Notes: generated by a model from the letters alone, not told the origin. Positions 25,406-34,858 are shown, counted from the stretch's first letter. The stretch is 64,000 bases of DNA from Flectobacillus major DSM 103 (GCF_000427405.1 NZ_KE386491.1:4349812-4413811); one strand, 5' to 3'. Program-made: numbers and translations.

Positions 25406-26218
25406 ATGGCACAATTAGAATATAAAAATCTATTGGATGCTGGTGTTCACTTTGGACACTTAACACGCAAGTGGGATCCAAGAATGGCTCCATATATCTT
25501 CATGGAGAAAAACGGTATCCACATCCTTGATTTGAACAAGACTTTGGCTTGTTTGGATGAAGCATGTACGGCTATCAAAGCTATCGTTCGTTCTGGACGT
25601 AAAGTAATGTTCGTAGCAACAAAGAAACAAGCTCAAGAAATTGTTTCTGAAGAAGCTCGTCGTTTGAAAATGCCTTACGTAACTGACCGTTGGTTGGGTG
25701 GTATGTTGACAAACTTTGCAACTGTTCGTAAATCTATCAAGAAGATGGGACAGATTGAAAAGATGTTGAAAGATGAAGAAACAGTAAAGGCATTGGCTAA
25801 ACGTGAGCGTTTGATGATGACTCGTGACAAAGAGAAAATGGAAAGAGTATTGGGCGGTATTACCGACTTAACTCGTCTTCCTGCTGCTTTGTTTGTAGTT
25901 GACGTTAAGCGTGAGCACATTGCTGTTGCAGAAGCAAAACGTTTGGGTATTCCAGTTTTCGCTATGTGCGATACTAACTCGAACCCAGATTTAGTAGACT
26001 TCCCAGTACCGTCAAATGACGATGCTTACAAATCAATCGCTTTGATTACTTTGGCTATCGGTAAAGCAATCGAAGAAGGTTTGATGGAACGCAAACAAGA
26101 TAAAGACGATGCTCGTATTGCCGAAGAAGAAGAAGCAAAACGTATTGCTGAAGAAGAAGAGGCATCTCGCGAAGCAGCTAAGTTAGCAGCTAAATACGAA
26201 AAAGAAGAAGAAGCTTAG
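25406..26218 (+). CDS. rpsB: 30S ribosomal protein S2
   Basis: This 270-residue protein has the opening LLDAGVHFGHLTRKWDPRM and the later TDRWLGGMLTNF and CDTNSNPD motifs of S2. The C-terminal tail (about 232-270) is a long run of Glu/Ala/Lys, an acidic coiled-coil extension common in Bacteroidota S2. ATG 25406 (MAQLEY) is preferred over an upstream in-frame TTG. It is followed by tsf, the usual neighbour. Confidence 0.96.
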   Translation: MAQLEYKNLLDAGVHFGHLTRKWDPRMAPYIFMEKNGIHILDLNKTLACLDEACTAIKAIVRSGRKVMFVATKKQAQEIVSEEARRLKMPYVTDRWLGGMLTNFATVRKSIKKMGQIEKMLKDEETVKALAKRERLMMTRDKEKMERVLGGITDLTRLPAALFVVDVKREHIAVAEAKRLGIPVFAMCDTNSNPDLVDFPVPSNDDAYKSIALITLAIGKAIEEGLMERKQDKDDARIAEEEEAKRIAEEEEASREAAKLAAKYEKEEEA

Positions 26219-26355
26219 TATCCACGGCGTTTAGGCTATAGGCTTAGGGCTATAAGCCTAATATCATCTTTTTCTATTATTGATAATACTTACTAGCCGT
26301 CAATAGCATACGTGTTTTGGCGAGTTAATTGTCAATAAAATAATTATTAACAATT

Positions 26356-26385
26356 GAATAGCCCATAGTTTTCTGTGGGCTATTC
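26356..26385 (+). promoter_or_regulatory. hairpin in the rpsB-tsf intergenic region
   Basis: Perfect 10-bp arms GAATAGCCCA (26356-26365) and TGGGCTATTC (26376-26385). Only a weak T-rich tail follows, so it may attenuate rather than stop transcription into tsf. The same 300-bp gap also has imperfect GGCTATAGGCTT-type palindromes at 26229-26262 and 26450-26490. Confidence 0.5.
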
Positions 26386-26520
26386 TGTTAGTTTTGGGAG
26401 AGATAGGCCAGTAGGTAATACAGCTAAAATCCAAAAGCAAATAATCAATAGCAAAGCCTACAGCTTATGGCCTAAGGCTTAAAGCTATAAAAAAATTCTA
26501 ATCTTAAAATATACAACACG

Positions 26521-27354
26521 ATGGCTATTACAGCAGCAGACGTTAATAAACTAAGACAAATGACAGGTGCGGGCATGATGGATTGCAAAAAAGCCCTTAC
26601 CGAAGCAAATGGCGATTTTGAAGCCGCTATTGATATTCTTCGTAAAGCAGGACAAAAAGTAGCTGCTAAACGTGCCGATAACGCTACAAACGAAGGTATT
26701 GTTTTGATTGCTATCAGCGAAGACGGTTCTAATGGTAAATTAGTTGCTTTGGCTTGCGAAACTGAGCCAGTTTCTAAAGTTGCAGATTTTACTAACTTAG
26801 GCGCTTCTTTATTGGCTGCGGCAGTTGCTACTAACGCTGCTACTAAAGAGGAAGTTTTGGCTGCTCAATTGTCGGATGGACGTACTGCAGAAGAACATAT
26901 TATTGAATTAACTGGTAAAATTGGTGAAAAAATCAATATTGCTGGTTATGAAAGCGTAACTGCTGAGAAAGTAGTTTCTTACGTTCACTCAAACAACAAA
27001 ATCGGTGTATTGGTAGCATTTGCTAACACTTCTGGTGCTGATGTATTAGAAGTTGGTAGAGATATCGCTATGCAAATCACTGCTATGAAACCAGTAGCTT
27101 TGGATAAAGATGGCGTTGATGCTGCTACAATCGAACGTGAAATTGAAGTTGGTAGAGAACAAGCTCGTGCTGAAGGTAAGCCAGAAGCAATGTTAGATAA
27201 AATTGCAACAGGTAGATTAGAGAAATTCTATAAAGAATCTACTTTGTTGAACCAACAGTTTGTAAAAGATTCTTCTATCAATATCAAACAGTTGTTGGAA
27301 CAAACTCAGAAAGGATTGACTATTACTGCATTCAAGCGTGTAGCTTTAGCATAA
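26521..27354 (+). CDS. tsf: elongation factor Ts
   Basis: EF-Ts exchanges GDP for GTP on EF-Tu. The 277-residue product has the N-terminal UBA-like domain (VNKLRQMTGAGMMDCKKAL), the core segment ACETEPVSKV and the C-terminal KFYKESTLLNQQFVKD. A long terminator follows 22 bp after the stop. Confidence 0.96.
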   Translation: MAITAADVNKLRQMTGAGMMDCKKALTEANGDFEAAIDILRKAGQKVAAKRADNATNEGIVLIAISEDGSNGKLVALACETEPVSKVADFTNLGASLLAAAVATNAATKEEVLAAQLSDGRTAEEHIIELTGKIGEKINIAGYESVTAEKVVSYVHSNNKIGVLVAFANTSGADVLEVGRDIAMQITAMKPVALDKDGVDAATIEREIEVGREQARAEGKPEAMLDKIATGRLEKFYKESTLLNQQFVKDSSINIKQLLEQTQKGLTITAFKRVALA

Positions 27355-27376
27355 TAAGTTGGTTTTTCGAGCCAAT

Positions 27377-27416
27377 AAAATCCCCTTTCTTAATTCAAGA
27401 AAGGGGATTTTGTTAT
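27377..27416 (+). terminator. Rho-independent terminator after tsf
   Basis: A 15-bp perfect stem (27377-27391 with 27397-27411) around a 5-base loop, with a T-containing tail. It ends the ribosomal protein/EF-Ts transcription unit. Confidence 0.9.
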
Positions 27417-27821
27417 ATTATAAGTTGATTTATATAGCTCAAGTTCAAGAAAAAATATTGAAACTTGAGTATAATCTGTTTTTTGAATAGTTTTTTTATA
27501 AATATTATCAATATCGAGATGCTATACGTGATAAAATGGTAATTTTGTAAACGTTTACATAACTAATTGAAAACCTAGATTTTATCATGTTTTACATTTA
27601 AGTAACTCGCTACGCTTGTTTATAACGTACCTACCAATATAAACAAAGCTTGATGTATTTAATAATCATTTTGTTATTGCTTGATAATTAGTAGTTAAAG
27701 GTGTTTTTTTCTTCTTATATCTAAGACTTTTCTAATAGCTTAGACCATTGTTTTGTTATTTCCTTGAAAATATGGAGTAGTAAATTTTATACCGCCTAAA
27801 GTAACTAAAGCACATCTCTGA
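27412..27821. other. 410-bp intergenic region upstream of the ECF sigma gene, with palindrome
   Basis: No gene is visible. The notable element is a perfect 14-bp palindrome TGTAAACGTTTACA at 27546-27559, the size and shape of a LacI-type operator, about 260 bp before the sigma gene. Otherwise the region is AT-rich and featureless. Confidence 0.5.
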
Positions 27822-28427
27822 ATGAAAGTAAATCTAAAAAAAGAGACTGATGAAAAACTCGTAAAGCTCTTTATTGAAACACAAAAGAATATCTATTTTG
27901 AACAATTATATGATAGATACTCAGACAAAGTTTACCGCAAATGCTTATCCTTTGTAAAGGATGAAGCCAAAGCGGAAGATTTTGCTCACGATATTTTCTT
28001 GAAATTGGTACTCAATATTGCCTCTTACAAAGAGAGTGCAAAGTTTTCGACTTGGCTATATTCTATTACATATAATTATTGTATCGATCAGACTCGTTTA
28101 GCCAAACGATATTCCGAATCACCACTTGATGATAATTTTGATTTGGAAGAAGACTTTGAAGAGGCCGAATTAGCCGAACTCGAAGCAACCAAGCTTCGTA
28201 AAGCAATGACTCAGATTCAGCCAGAGGAAAAATCTATCTTGATGATGAAATATCAAGACGATTTAACGATCAAAGAAATATCTGAAAGCTTGGAAATTTC
28301 GGAAAGTGCTGTGAAAATGCGCCTTTTACGAGCCAAAGAAAAAATAAGAAAAGCATACCTAGAAAGTACCTTGATTTGGGGTGTTGTAATTGCAAAACTT
28401 CTGAGCTTATTATTTCGGAATGACTAA
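27822..28427 (+). CDS. RNA polymerase ECF-type sigma factor
   Basis: This 201-residue sigma-70 factor has region 2 at about residues 22-95 (YDRYSDKVYRKCLSF; AEDFAHDIFLKLV; FSTWLYSITYNYCID) and region 4 at about 125-180 (LTIKEISESLEISESAVKMRL). The C-terminus has a short hydrophobic end (WGVVIAKLLSLLF), which might anchor it at the membrane. It heads a run with a 63-residue protein, an MscS-like channel, DUF3078 and mscL, suggesting control of envelope or osmotic response. No canonical anti-sigma gene is adjacent. Confidence 0.92.
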   Translation: MKVNLKKETDEKLVKLFIETQKNIYFEQLYDRYSDKVYRKCLSFVKDEAKAEDFAHDIFLKLVLNIASYKESAKFSTWLYSITYNYCIDQTRLAKRYSESPLDDNFDLEEDFEEAELAELEATKLRKAMTQIQPEEKSILMMKYQDDLTIKEISESLEISESAVKMRLLRAKEKIRKAYLESTLIWGVVIAKLLSLLFRND

Positions 28428-28472
28428 ATCAGTACGTTTTAAGCATTTTTCACAATTGCATAAAAAATAGCC

Positions 28473-28664
28473 ATGGCTGAAAATCCATTTAAAGATATAG
28501 AACCTACTAATAAGGCTCCTGAAACATTAAAAAAATCAATTGTATCTGAGATAGATACGATTCGAAATACTTCTATTGTGATAGAGCTTTTTATAGGCAA
28601 TTTTGTTAATACAATTACCTCAGCTTTGAGTAATTCGACAGGTACATATCAAGATAAAAATTAA
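28473..28664 (+). CDS. 63-residue hypothetical protein downstream of sigma factor
   Basis: This small soluble protein starts MAENPFKDIEPTNKAPETLK, then has a helical middle (KKSIVSEIDTIR) and a C-terminal hydrophobic helix. Proteins with an N-P-F-K opening and P-E-T-L-K are often found next to sigma genes in this phylum, to my knowledge without an assigned function. It lies 45 bp after the sigma gene and 40 bp before the channel gene. A role in sigma control is possible but not shown by the sequence. Confidence 0.6.
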   Translation: MAENPFKDIEPTNKAPETLKKSIVSEIDTIRNTSIVIELFIGNFVNTITSALSNSTGTYQDKN

Positions 28665-28704
28665 TAGTCGCTTCTTCTAAAATTATAAAACCGCATTTAT
28701 TATC

Positions 28705-29529
28705 ATGCCAAACATTCAAGACATCCTAATCGATACTTTCCGAAAATTATTAGAACAACTTACTGGATTTGTACCCAAGCTAATTGGTGCCGTTATATTG
28801 TTAGTAATAGGCTCGCTTGTGGCTAAATTAGTTGCAAAAATACTAAAAACAGCTCTCGAAAAATCAGGCTTTGATAAGCTAGGCGATAAGCTTAATAAAA
28901 TTGATGTTATCAAGCGTTTTGGCGAACTAAAATTAAGTACGATTGTATCCAAAGTATTATACTATTTTATTCTATTAGTATTTATAACAGCCTCGACCGA
29001 AACCCTTGGCATGCAAGTACTGACAGATATGGTAGCATCTTTGGTTAACTTAATCCCTAAATTAATAGCATCGGCTATTTTGCTGTTTGCTGGAGTAATG
29101 ATTGCCGATGCCCTTAAAAATACTGTCGTTAATTTGTGCTTGTCATTCAAAATAGACTCAGGTAAATTACTTGGAAATATTGTGTTTTTCTTCTTCTTAG
29201 TAATAGCTCTTATTGCTGCTCTTAAGCAAGCTGGAATTGAAACGAGTTTGCTAGAATCAAGCTTTAATTTGATTATAGGAGGAGTTATTTTGGCTTTTGC
29301 CGTAGGATACGGGATGGCATCGCGTGACGTTTTGACCAATATTTTGTCTAATTTCTATAGTAAAAATAAATTCAAAGAAGGACAGGTGATAGCTATAGAT
29401 GGAACAAAAGGGACAATTATCTCTATTGATACAACTACACTCACTTTGCAAACAGGAGAAACCCAAACTATTTTACCTCTTAATCTTCTTCAGAAAGAAA
29501 AAATTGAGGTTTTTGAAGAGATTGTATAA
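28705..29529 (+). CDS. MscS-like mechanosensitive channel with conserved TM-helix repeats
   Basis: This 274-residue membrane protein has four to five helices; two paired repeats begin FVPKLIGAVILLVIGSLVAK (21-40) and LIPKLIASAILLFAGVMIAD (115-134), the conserved TM-helix repeat of cyanobacterial/Bacteroidota MscS relatives. The following helix (NLIIGGVILAFAVGYGMASRD) and a short beta domain (residues 230-274, GTKGTIISIDTTTLTLQ) match the pore and beta domain of MscS. The full C-terminal cage is reduced. It lies in a run with sigma, DUF3078 and mscL genes, suggesting osmotic or envelope stress. Confidence 0.8.
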   Translation: MPNIQDILIDTFRKLLEQLTGFVPKLIGAVILLVIGSLVAKLVAKILKTALEKSGFDKLGDKLNKIDVIKRFGELKLSTIVSKVLYYFILLVFITASTETLGMQVLTDMVASLVNLIPKLIASAILLFAGVMIADALKNTVVNLCLSFKIDSGKLLGNIVFFFFLVIALIAALKQAGIETSLLESSFNLIIGGVILAFAVGYGMASRDVLTNILSNFYSKNKFKEGQVIAIDGTKGTIISIDTTTLTLQTGETQTILPLNLLQKEKIEVFEEIV

Positions 29530-29611
29530 TATCAGGTAAAAAAAGGGGTTTACTCGATATACAGCAAAACCTTGCAATACCTGTCTACTACAATCTTAAA
29601 TGTTTATATCT

Positions 29612-30517
29612 ATGTTAAAAAAAATTATTATATCACTCTCATTATTATTATGCAGTTTTCTTTCAAATGCTCAAGAAGTTAAACGTGACACATCGTATTG
29701 GAAGAAAAAAACATCTTTTGGAACAACCTTCAACCAGGCTAGTTTTAATGGCCCTTGGCAAACTGTACAAGGAGCAAGAGGCTCGGTTGGGCTCAATGTA
29801 TTTTTTAATGCTAAAGGAGAATACAATAAAGCTAAGGTAAACTGGGTCAACGACTTGCAGCTTCAATATGGCCTTTTAGATAATGGCAATGGCCTTAGAA
29901 AAACAATCGACAGGGTATTCTTTGATACAAAATTAGGTCAGAAATTTGCTCCTGAATGGCTGTTTTTTGCCAACTTCAACTTCCAAACACAATTTACTAA
30001 AGGGTATAATTACGATGCTGGCCCTGAAGTAATCAACCCCGACGGTACATCTTATAAAGAAGATGTCTTGGTGTCAAACTTATTTTCACCAGCTTTTATT
30101 ACTGAGTCGATAGGTTTTGAATGGAAGCCCTCTAAAATGTTCAATATGACATTTGCCCCTGGTGCATTACGACAAACCATTGTAGCCGATAAAAAAATCG
30201 CATTGTCAAAACCTGGTGAGCGATATGGCGTACCAGATGGCCAAACTATCCGCAATGAGGTAGCATTGATGCAAATTGTGGCAAACCTAGACAAAGATAT
30301 TGCCAAGAATATCAATCTTAAATGTCGATATGCAGCCTTCATCAAATACAATAATTTAGGGGCAATTGATAACCGACTCGACGCTAAGTTTACAGCAAAA
30401 GTAAATAAATATATCAGTACAACTTTTGATGTCATTGTCTTGTATTTTCAAGACCAAAGTACTCAGGTACAAGTGGCACAAAATTTGGGCGTAGGGCTTC
30501 TATATACCTTTCCTTGA
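29612..30517 (+). CDS. DUF3078 family outer-membrane protein
   Basis: This 301-residue protein has a signal peptide (KKIIISLSLLLCSFLSNAQ) and a beta-rich body with repeated aromatic strands (WVNDLQLQYGLL, WLFFANFNFQTQF, ISTTFDVIVLYF) and a C-terminal aromatic residue before the end, as in DUF3078 barrel proteins of Bacteroidota. ATG 29612 is preferred over 29600 because it puts the basic residues next to the hydrophobic core. The function is unknown; its position between MscS-like and MscL genes hints at envelope homeostasis. Confidence 0.78.
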   Translation: MLKKIIISLSLLLCSFLSNAQEVKRDTSYWKKKTSFGTTFNQASFNGPWQTVQGARGSVGLNVFFNAKGEYNKAKVNWVNDLQLQYGLLDNGNGLRKTIDRVFFDTKLGQKFAPEWLFFANFNFQTQFTKGYNYDAGPEVINPDGTSYKEDVLVSNLFSPAFITESIGFEWKPSKMFNMTFAPGALRQTIVADKKIALSKPGERYGVPDGQTIRNEVALMQIVANLDKDIAKNINLKCRYAAFIKYNNLGAIDNRLDAKFTAKVNKYISTTFDVIVLYFQDQSTQVQVAQNLGVGLLYTFP

Positions 30518-30566
30518 TAAATAGAGTAACATATTTTCTAGCTATTAATTAAAAACTAAACTTGTT

Positions 30567-30899
30567 ATGTTAAAAGAATTTCAGAGTTTTATTGCCAAAG
30601 GTAATGTCCTTGATTTAGCAATAGGGGTTGTTATTGGAGGGGCATTTGCTAAAATCACAACTTCGGTAGTCGAAGATATTTTGATGCCCGTAGTGGGGCT
30701 ATTTTTAGGTGGTATTGATTTTTCGCACTGGAAAATTGTCCTAAAAGCAGCAAATCAGGCTACTAGTCAATCAGAAGTTGCTTTAAATTTTGGTAATTTC
30801 ATACAAATTGTTGTACAGTTTTTAATCATCTCTTGGGTTCTTTTTATTATCGTAAAAGCTGCTAACAAAGCAGGATTAACCCAACAGACATCAAGTTAG
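30567..30899 (+). CDS. mscL: large-conductance mechanosensitive channel
   Basis: MscL opens a wide pore when membrane tension rises and protects against hypo-osmotic shock. The 110-residue protein has the N-terminal helix MLKEFQSFIAKGNVLDLAIG and the first TM with AIGVVIGGAFAKI, matching MscL closely, and a second TM (FIQIVVQFLIISWVLFIIV). It is shorter than E. coli MscL (136) because the periplasmic loop and C-terminal bundle are short. A perfect terminator follows. Confidence 0.92.
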   Translation: MLKEFQSFIAKGNVLDLAIGVVIGGAFAKITTSVVEDILMPVVGLFLGGIDFSHWKIVLKAANQATSQSEVALNFGNFIQIVVQFLIISWVLFIIVKAANKAGLTQQTSS

Positions 30900-30930
30900 A
30901 GATGATATTTTAAAAAGAGATACACTTTTC

Positions 30931-30967
30931 AAAAGCCTAGGGTCAAAAATCCTAGGCTTTTGTATTT
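30931..30967 (+). terminator. Rho-independent terminator after mscL
   Basis: Perfect 11-bp arms AAAAGCCTAGG (30931-30941) and CCTAGGCTTTT (30951-30961) followed by TGTATTTTT. Confidence 0.88.
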
Positions 30968-31120
30968 TTATTAAAAAACACTGAAAGGTATTTCTCTTTT
31001 TGATTACTTTGCAAAATATTCGGAGATTAGTGCTGGGTAGATTTGATAACTCGAAAGATTGAACCTGAATATTGATAGCGATAAATTAAGGACTTTATAT
31101 CATAAAAGGATTAATACTAT

Positions 31121-32467
31121 ATGAAAATCGTAATTTTAGGAGGTGGTGAAAGTGGAGTAGGTGCTGCGTTGTTAGCCAAAAGTAAAGGTTATGAGGTTTT
31201 TTTGTCGGATAAAGGGGTTTTATCTGATAAATATAAAGAAACACTCGAACAACACGGAATTCCTTATGAAGAAGGCCAGCACAATGAGGAGTTTATCTTA
31301 GATGCCGACGAAATTATCAAAAGCCCCGGTATTCCTGATAAAGTAGAGCTAATCAAAAAACTGAAATCGTTAAGAAAGCCGATTATTTCTGAAATTGAGT
31401 TTGCTGCACGTTATACCAAAGCCAAAATTGTTGCTATTACAGGAAGTAATGGCAAAACTACTACAACCTTACTAACCTATCATATCCTGAAAAATGCAGG
31501 ACTCAATGTTGGCTTGGCTGGCAATGTAGGCGAAAGCTTTGCCAAACAGGTTATTGACGACACCTTTGATTATTTTGTATTAGAGCTATCGAGTTTTCAA
31601 TTAGACAACTGCTTCAACTTCAAAGCCGATGTAGCTATTTTGCTTAATATTACCCCCGACCATTTGGATAGATATGATTATAGTTTTCAGAAATATATCG
31701 AGTCAAAATTTAGGGTTTTGCAAAATATGACTGCCAGCGACGATTTTATATATTTTCAAGAAAGCGAAGCCTTGGCCAAGGAACTCAACGAAAAAACATT
31801 TCCTGTAAATCCTCTGCCTGTGTCTATTCAAGCCCCTGTATCGCAGGGCGGAGCCGTTGTTGATGGTATTTTGAGTGTTCATTACAAAAACGATAGCTTT
31901 AGTATTGCTACCGAACGCTTGCCGATCAAGGGTACTCACAATGGTATCAATGCTGCCTGTGCTATTCTGGCTGCTAAATCGTTGGGAATTAGCAACGAAA
32001 AAATAGAAGAAGGGTTATTAACCTTCAAAAGTGTTGAGCATCGCCTTGAACCTGCTGGTATTATCAATGGCGTAAACTTTGTCAACGATTCAAAAGCTAC
32101 CAATGTTGATTCTGTCTTTTATGCTTTAGGCAGTTTTGATACTCCTATTATTTTAATTATGGGAGGTGTCGATAAAGGAAATGATTATTCACAAATCGAA
32201 GAACTGGTAAAAGATAAAGTTAAAGCTCTGGTGTGCATGGGCAAAGACAATCATAAATTGTTTGATTTTTTTGGCAAAAAAGTCCCCCTTATTTTTGATA
32301 CCAACAATATCAAAGATGCCGTAAAATTAGGCTTAGATTTGGGCAACGAAGGCGATGTCGTATTGCTGTCGCCTGCTTGTGCAAGCTTTGATTTATTCAA
32401 AAATTATGAAGATAGAGGTCGGCAGTTTAAGCAGGCTGTAGCAGAACTGGCCAATACTACAGCGTAG
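31121..32467 (+). CDS. murD: UDP-N-acetylmuramoyl-L-alanine:D-glutamate ligase
   Basis: MurD adds D-Glu to UDP-MurNAc-L-Ala. The 448-residue Mur ligase has the N-terminal Gly-rich segment (ILGGGESGVG), the P-loop ITGSNGKTTTT (about residue 110), the metal/substrate motif LELSSFQLD and the C-terminal domain with FKSVEHRLE and NDSKATN. It opens the cell-division/wall cluster here; mraY and murE, usually upstream, are absent. A TTACTTTG element at 31004-31011 could be its -7 box. Confidence 0.96.
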   Translation: MKIVILGGGESGVGAALLAKSKGYEVFLSDKGVLSDKYKETLEQHGIPYEEGQHNEEFILDADEIIKSPGIPDKVELIKKLKSLRKPIISEIEFAARYTKAKIVAITGSNGKTTTTLLTYHILKNAGLNVGLAGNVGESFAKQVIDDTFDYFVLELSSFQLDNCFNFKADVAILLNITPDHLDRYDYSFQKYIESKFRVLQNMTASDDFIYFQESEALAKELNEKTFPVNPLPVSIQAPVSQGGAVVDGILSVHYKNDSFSIATERLPIKGTHNGINAACAILAAKSLGISNEKIEEGLLTFKSVEHRLEPAGIINGVNFVNDSKATNVDSVFYALGSFDTPIILIMGGVDKGNDYSQIEELVKDKVKALVCMGKDNHKLFDFFGKKVPLIFDTNNIKDAVKLGLDLGNEGDVVLLSPACASFDLFKNYEDRGRQFKQAVAELANTTA

Positions 32468-32522
32468 CCGTAGTAATAATTCTACTCAATTTCTTTATAT
32501 AACCCATATTAGTTTTAAAATC

Positions 32523-33671
32523 ATGATGACAGCTTGGTTAAAGGAAAACCTAAAAGGTGATTATCAAATTTGGACAATAGTTGCCTTTTTGTCAATCATT
32601 AGTATTATAGTAGTATTTAGTGCTACAGGTAAGCTGGCTATTTTGTCGGGTAGCGGTACATTCTCATTTTTAATCAAACACAGTGCGTTAGTTGTGGGAA
32701 GTTTGGTAGCTATGTGGTTTTTTCATACCATAGACTACCATAAATTATCGCTATATTCTAGTTTTGGGGTAGTGCTATCAATCTTATTATTGCTTTATGC
32801 GTATAAGTTTGGCGTATCTATTAATGATGCCCGTAGATGGGTACGTCTGCCTTTTATAGGTATGACCTTCATGCCTTCCGATTTAGCCAAACTCTCGCTT
32901 ATCACCAATCTGGCAGCTATGTTGGCTCGTCGCCAGCATGTACAGTATACTTTTCAAGAACTGTTTCCTATGATTGCCAAAATTATTTTGGTATGTACAG
33001 GGATTGCTCTCACCAATGTATCCACTTCTATATTGCTTTTCTTGACATGTTTTATGTTGATGTATTTTGGGCGTGTGCCTAAAGAGTATCTACTTGTTTC
33101 GATCGTCGGTATATTTATATCGGGAACAATTCTGGTAATGACAGGAACAGGTAGCCGTATCGAAACAGCCCGAAGCAGGATTGTAAATTATTTGGACGGA
33201 GTAAGGGGTAAAAAGAAAAAAGATGCTGATAAAGATGCCGATTATCAGATAGAAAGGAGCTTCTATGCTATTGCCAATGGTGGTATTACAGGAAAAGGGC
33301 CAGGAAAAAGCCAGCAACGGTACTTCTTATCTCAGGCCGACTCCGATTTTGTTTATTCTATTATCATTGAAGAATGGGGCATGATAGGAGGGGTCACTGT
33401 ATTAGGCTTGTATTTATGGCTTTTGTATCGGGGTATGAAGGCCGTGGATAGTTCTGGTCGAGCCTTTGGCGGGCTACTATCGGCAGGACTAACCTTTAGC
33501 CTAGTGATTCAGGCCATGATCAATATGGGAGTAGCCACAGGCGTAGGGCCAGTAACAGGGCAGCCTTTACCACTGCTGAGCTGGGGAGGAAGTTCGCTGA
33601 TTTTTACAGGTATTACCGTTGGAATTATTATTTCAGTAAGTCGTGATAAAGTGAAAGATGCAGTACTATAA
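32523..33671 (+). CDS. ftsW: septal SEDS peptidoglycan polymerase FtsW
   Basis: FtsW polymerises septal glycan with PBP3. The 382-residue membrane protein has about ten helices and the C-terminal signature QPLPLLSWGGSSLIFTG. Two ATG codons are adjacent at the start (32523/32526). It lies between murD and murG, the standard dcw position, which separates it from the RodA paralogue at 6978. Confidence 0.95.
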   Translation: MMTAWLKENLKGDYQIWTIVAFLSIISIIVVFSATGKLAILSGSGTFSFLIKHSALVVGSLVAMWFFHTIDYHKLSLYSSFGVVLSILLLLYAYKFGVSINDARRWVRLPFIGMTFMPSDLAKLSLITNLAAMLARRQHVQYTFQELFPMIAKIILVCTGIALTNVSTSILLFLTCFMLMYFGRVPKEYLLVSIVGIFISGTILVMTGTGSRIETARSRIVNYLDGVRGKKKKDADKDADYQIERSFYAIANGGITGKGPGKSQQRYFLSQADSDFVYSIIIEEWGMIGGVTVLGLYLWLLYRGMKAVDSSGRAFGGLLSAGLTFSLVIQAMINMGVATGVGPVTGQPLPLLSWGGSSLIFTGITVGIIISVSRDKVKDAVL

Positions 33672-33730
33672 ATATTAGTTTATAGTGAAATTATTATCTT
33701 TATCATTCAATTGAAAACATATAAATTGAC

Positions 33731-34828
33731 TTGAAAACGCCAAAAGTTATTATTTCGGGAGGAGGCACAGGTGGCCATATTTATCCTGCCATAGCCATTG
33801 CAAATGCACTCAAAGAGATTAATCCAGCAATCGAAATATTGTTTGTAGGAGCTGAAGGTAAAATGGAAATGGAGAAAGTTCCTAAAGCAGGATATGAAAT
33901 TATCGGTTTGCCTATTGCAGGAATTAACCGTTCGAGTATCCTTGCAAATTTATCTTTTCCTGCCAAACTTATATCGAGCCTTTCAAAAGCTCGGCAAGTA
34001 GTCAAAGATTTTCAGCCCGATGTAGCAGTAGGTGTAGGAGGCTATGCTTCGGGGCCTTTGTTATTGATGGCTTCGTGGATGGACGTACCGTATTTGATAC
34101 AAGAACAAAATTCGTATGCAGGAGTAACCAATAAGTTTTTGGCTAAAAAAGCACAGAAGATATGTGTGGCATATCCTAAAATGGAACAGTTTTTCCCTGC
34201 TTCAAAAATCCAAATGACGGGTAACCCCGTACGAAAAGACATACTGGATGTTGCATCAAAGCGACAACAAGCTCTTGCTCATTTTGGGTTACAGGCTCAC
34301 AAACAAACCGTATTGGTTATTGGAGGAAGCCAAGGCGCCCGAACTATCAACGAGAGTATAGACGGAGGATTAACCACTCTTGTCAATGCTGGGTATCAAG
34401 TAGTTTGGCAAACAGGAAAGCTTTATATCGACAGGGCCCGTACAACAGCCGATGTATTCAAGGGCAAAGTATTTGTTTCCGACTTTATTTATGAAATGGA
34501 TTTGGCCTATGCTGTAGCCGATATTGTGGTGTCGAGGGCTGGAGCTTTATCGGTATCTGAACTGTGCTTGGCGGGTAAGCCTTCTATTTTGGTACCTTTA
34601 CCAACTGCCGCCGAAGACCACCAAACTATGAATGCTTTGAGTTTGGTGAATAACGATGCAGCTATTTTGGTAAAAGATATTCATGCTCGTGAAGAACTGG
34701 TAAAAGCTACGATAGCATTGCTACAAAACCAAGCAAAACAGCAAGAGTTAGCCACCAATATTCTGAAATTAGCAAAACCCGAAGCGGCTCATGAAATAGC
34801 TACGCAGGTGTTGCAGTTAATAAAATAA
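33731..34828 (+). CDS. murG: UDP-GlcNAc--undecaprenyl-PP-MurNAc-pentapeptide GlcNAc transferase
   Basis: MurG makes lipid II from lipid I at the inner membrane. The 365-residue GT-B enzyme has the N-terminal G-loop ISGGGTGGHIYPA, a second Gly-rich loop (VIGGSQGARTIN) and the donor-site segment SRAGALSVSELCLAGKPSILVPLP. The start is TTG at 33731. It is followed by a Gfo/Idh gene 30 bp downstream in place of murC. Confidence 0.96.
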   Translation: MKTPKVIISGGGTGGHIYPAIAIANALKEINPAIEILFVGAEGKMEMEKVPKAGYEIIGLPIAGINRSSILANLSFPAKLISSLSKARQVVKDFQPDVAVGVGGYASGPLLLMASWMDVPYLIQEQNSYAGVTNKFLAKKAQKICVAYPKMEQFFPASKIQMTGNPVRKDILDVASKRQQALAHFGLQAHKQTVLVIGGSQGARTINESIDGGLTTLVNAGYQVVWQTGKLYIDRARTTADVFKGKVFVSDFIYEMDLAYAVADIVVSRAGALSVSELCLAGKPSILVPLPTAAEDHQTMNALSLVNNDAAILVKDIHAREELVKATIALLQNQAKQQELATNILKLAKPEAAHEIATQVLQLIK

Positions 34829-34858
34829 GATTTGTAATTTTAGAAATATAATCAGACT

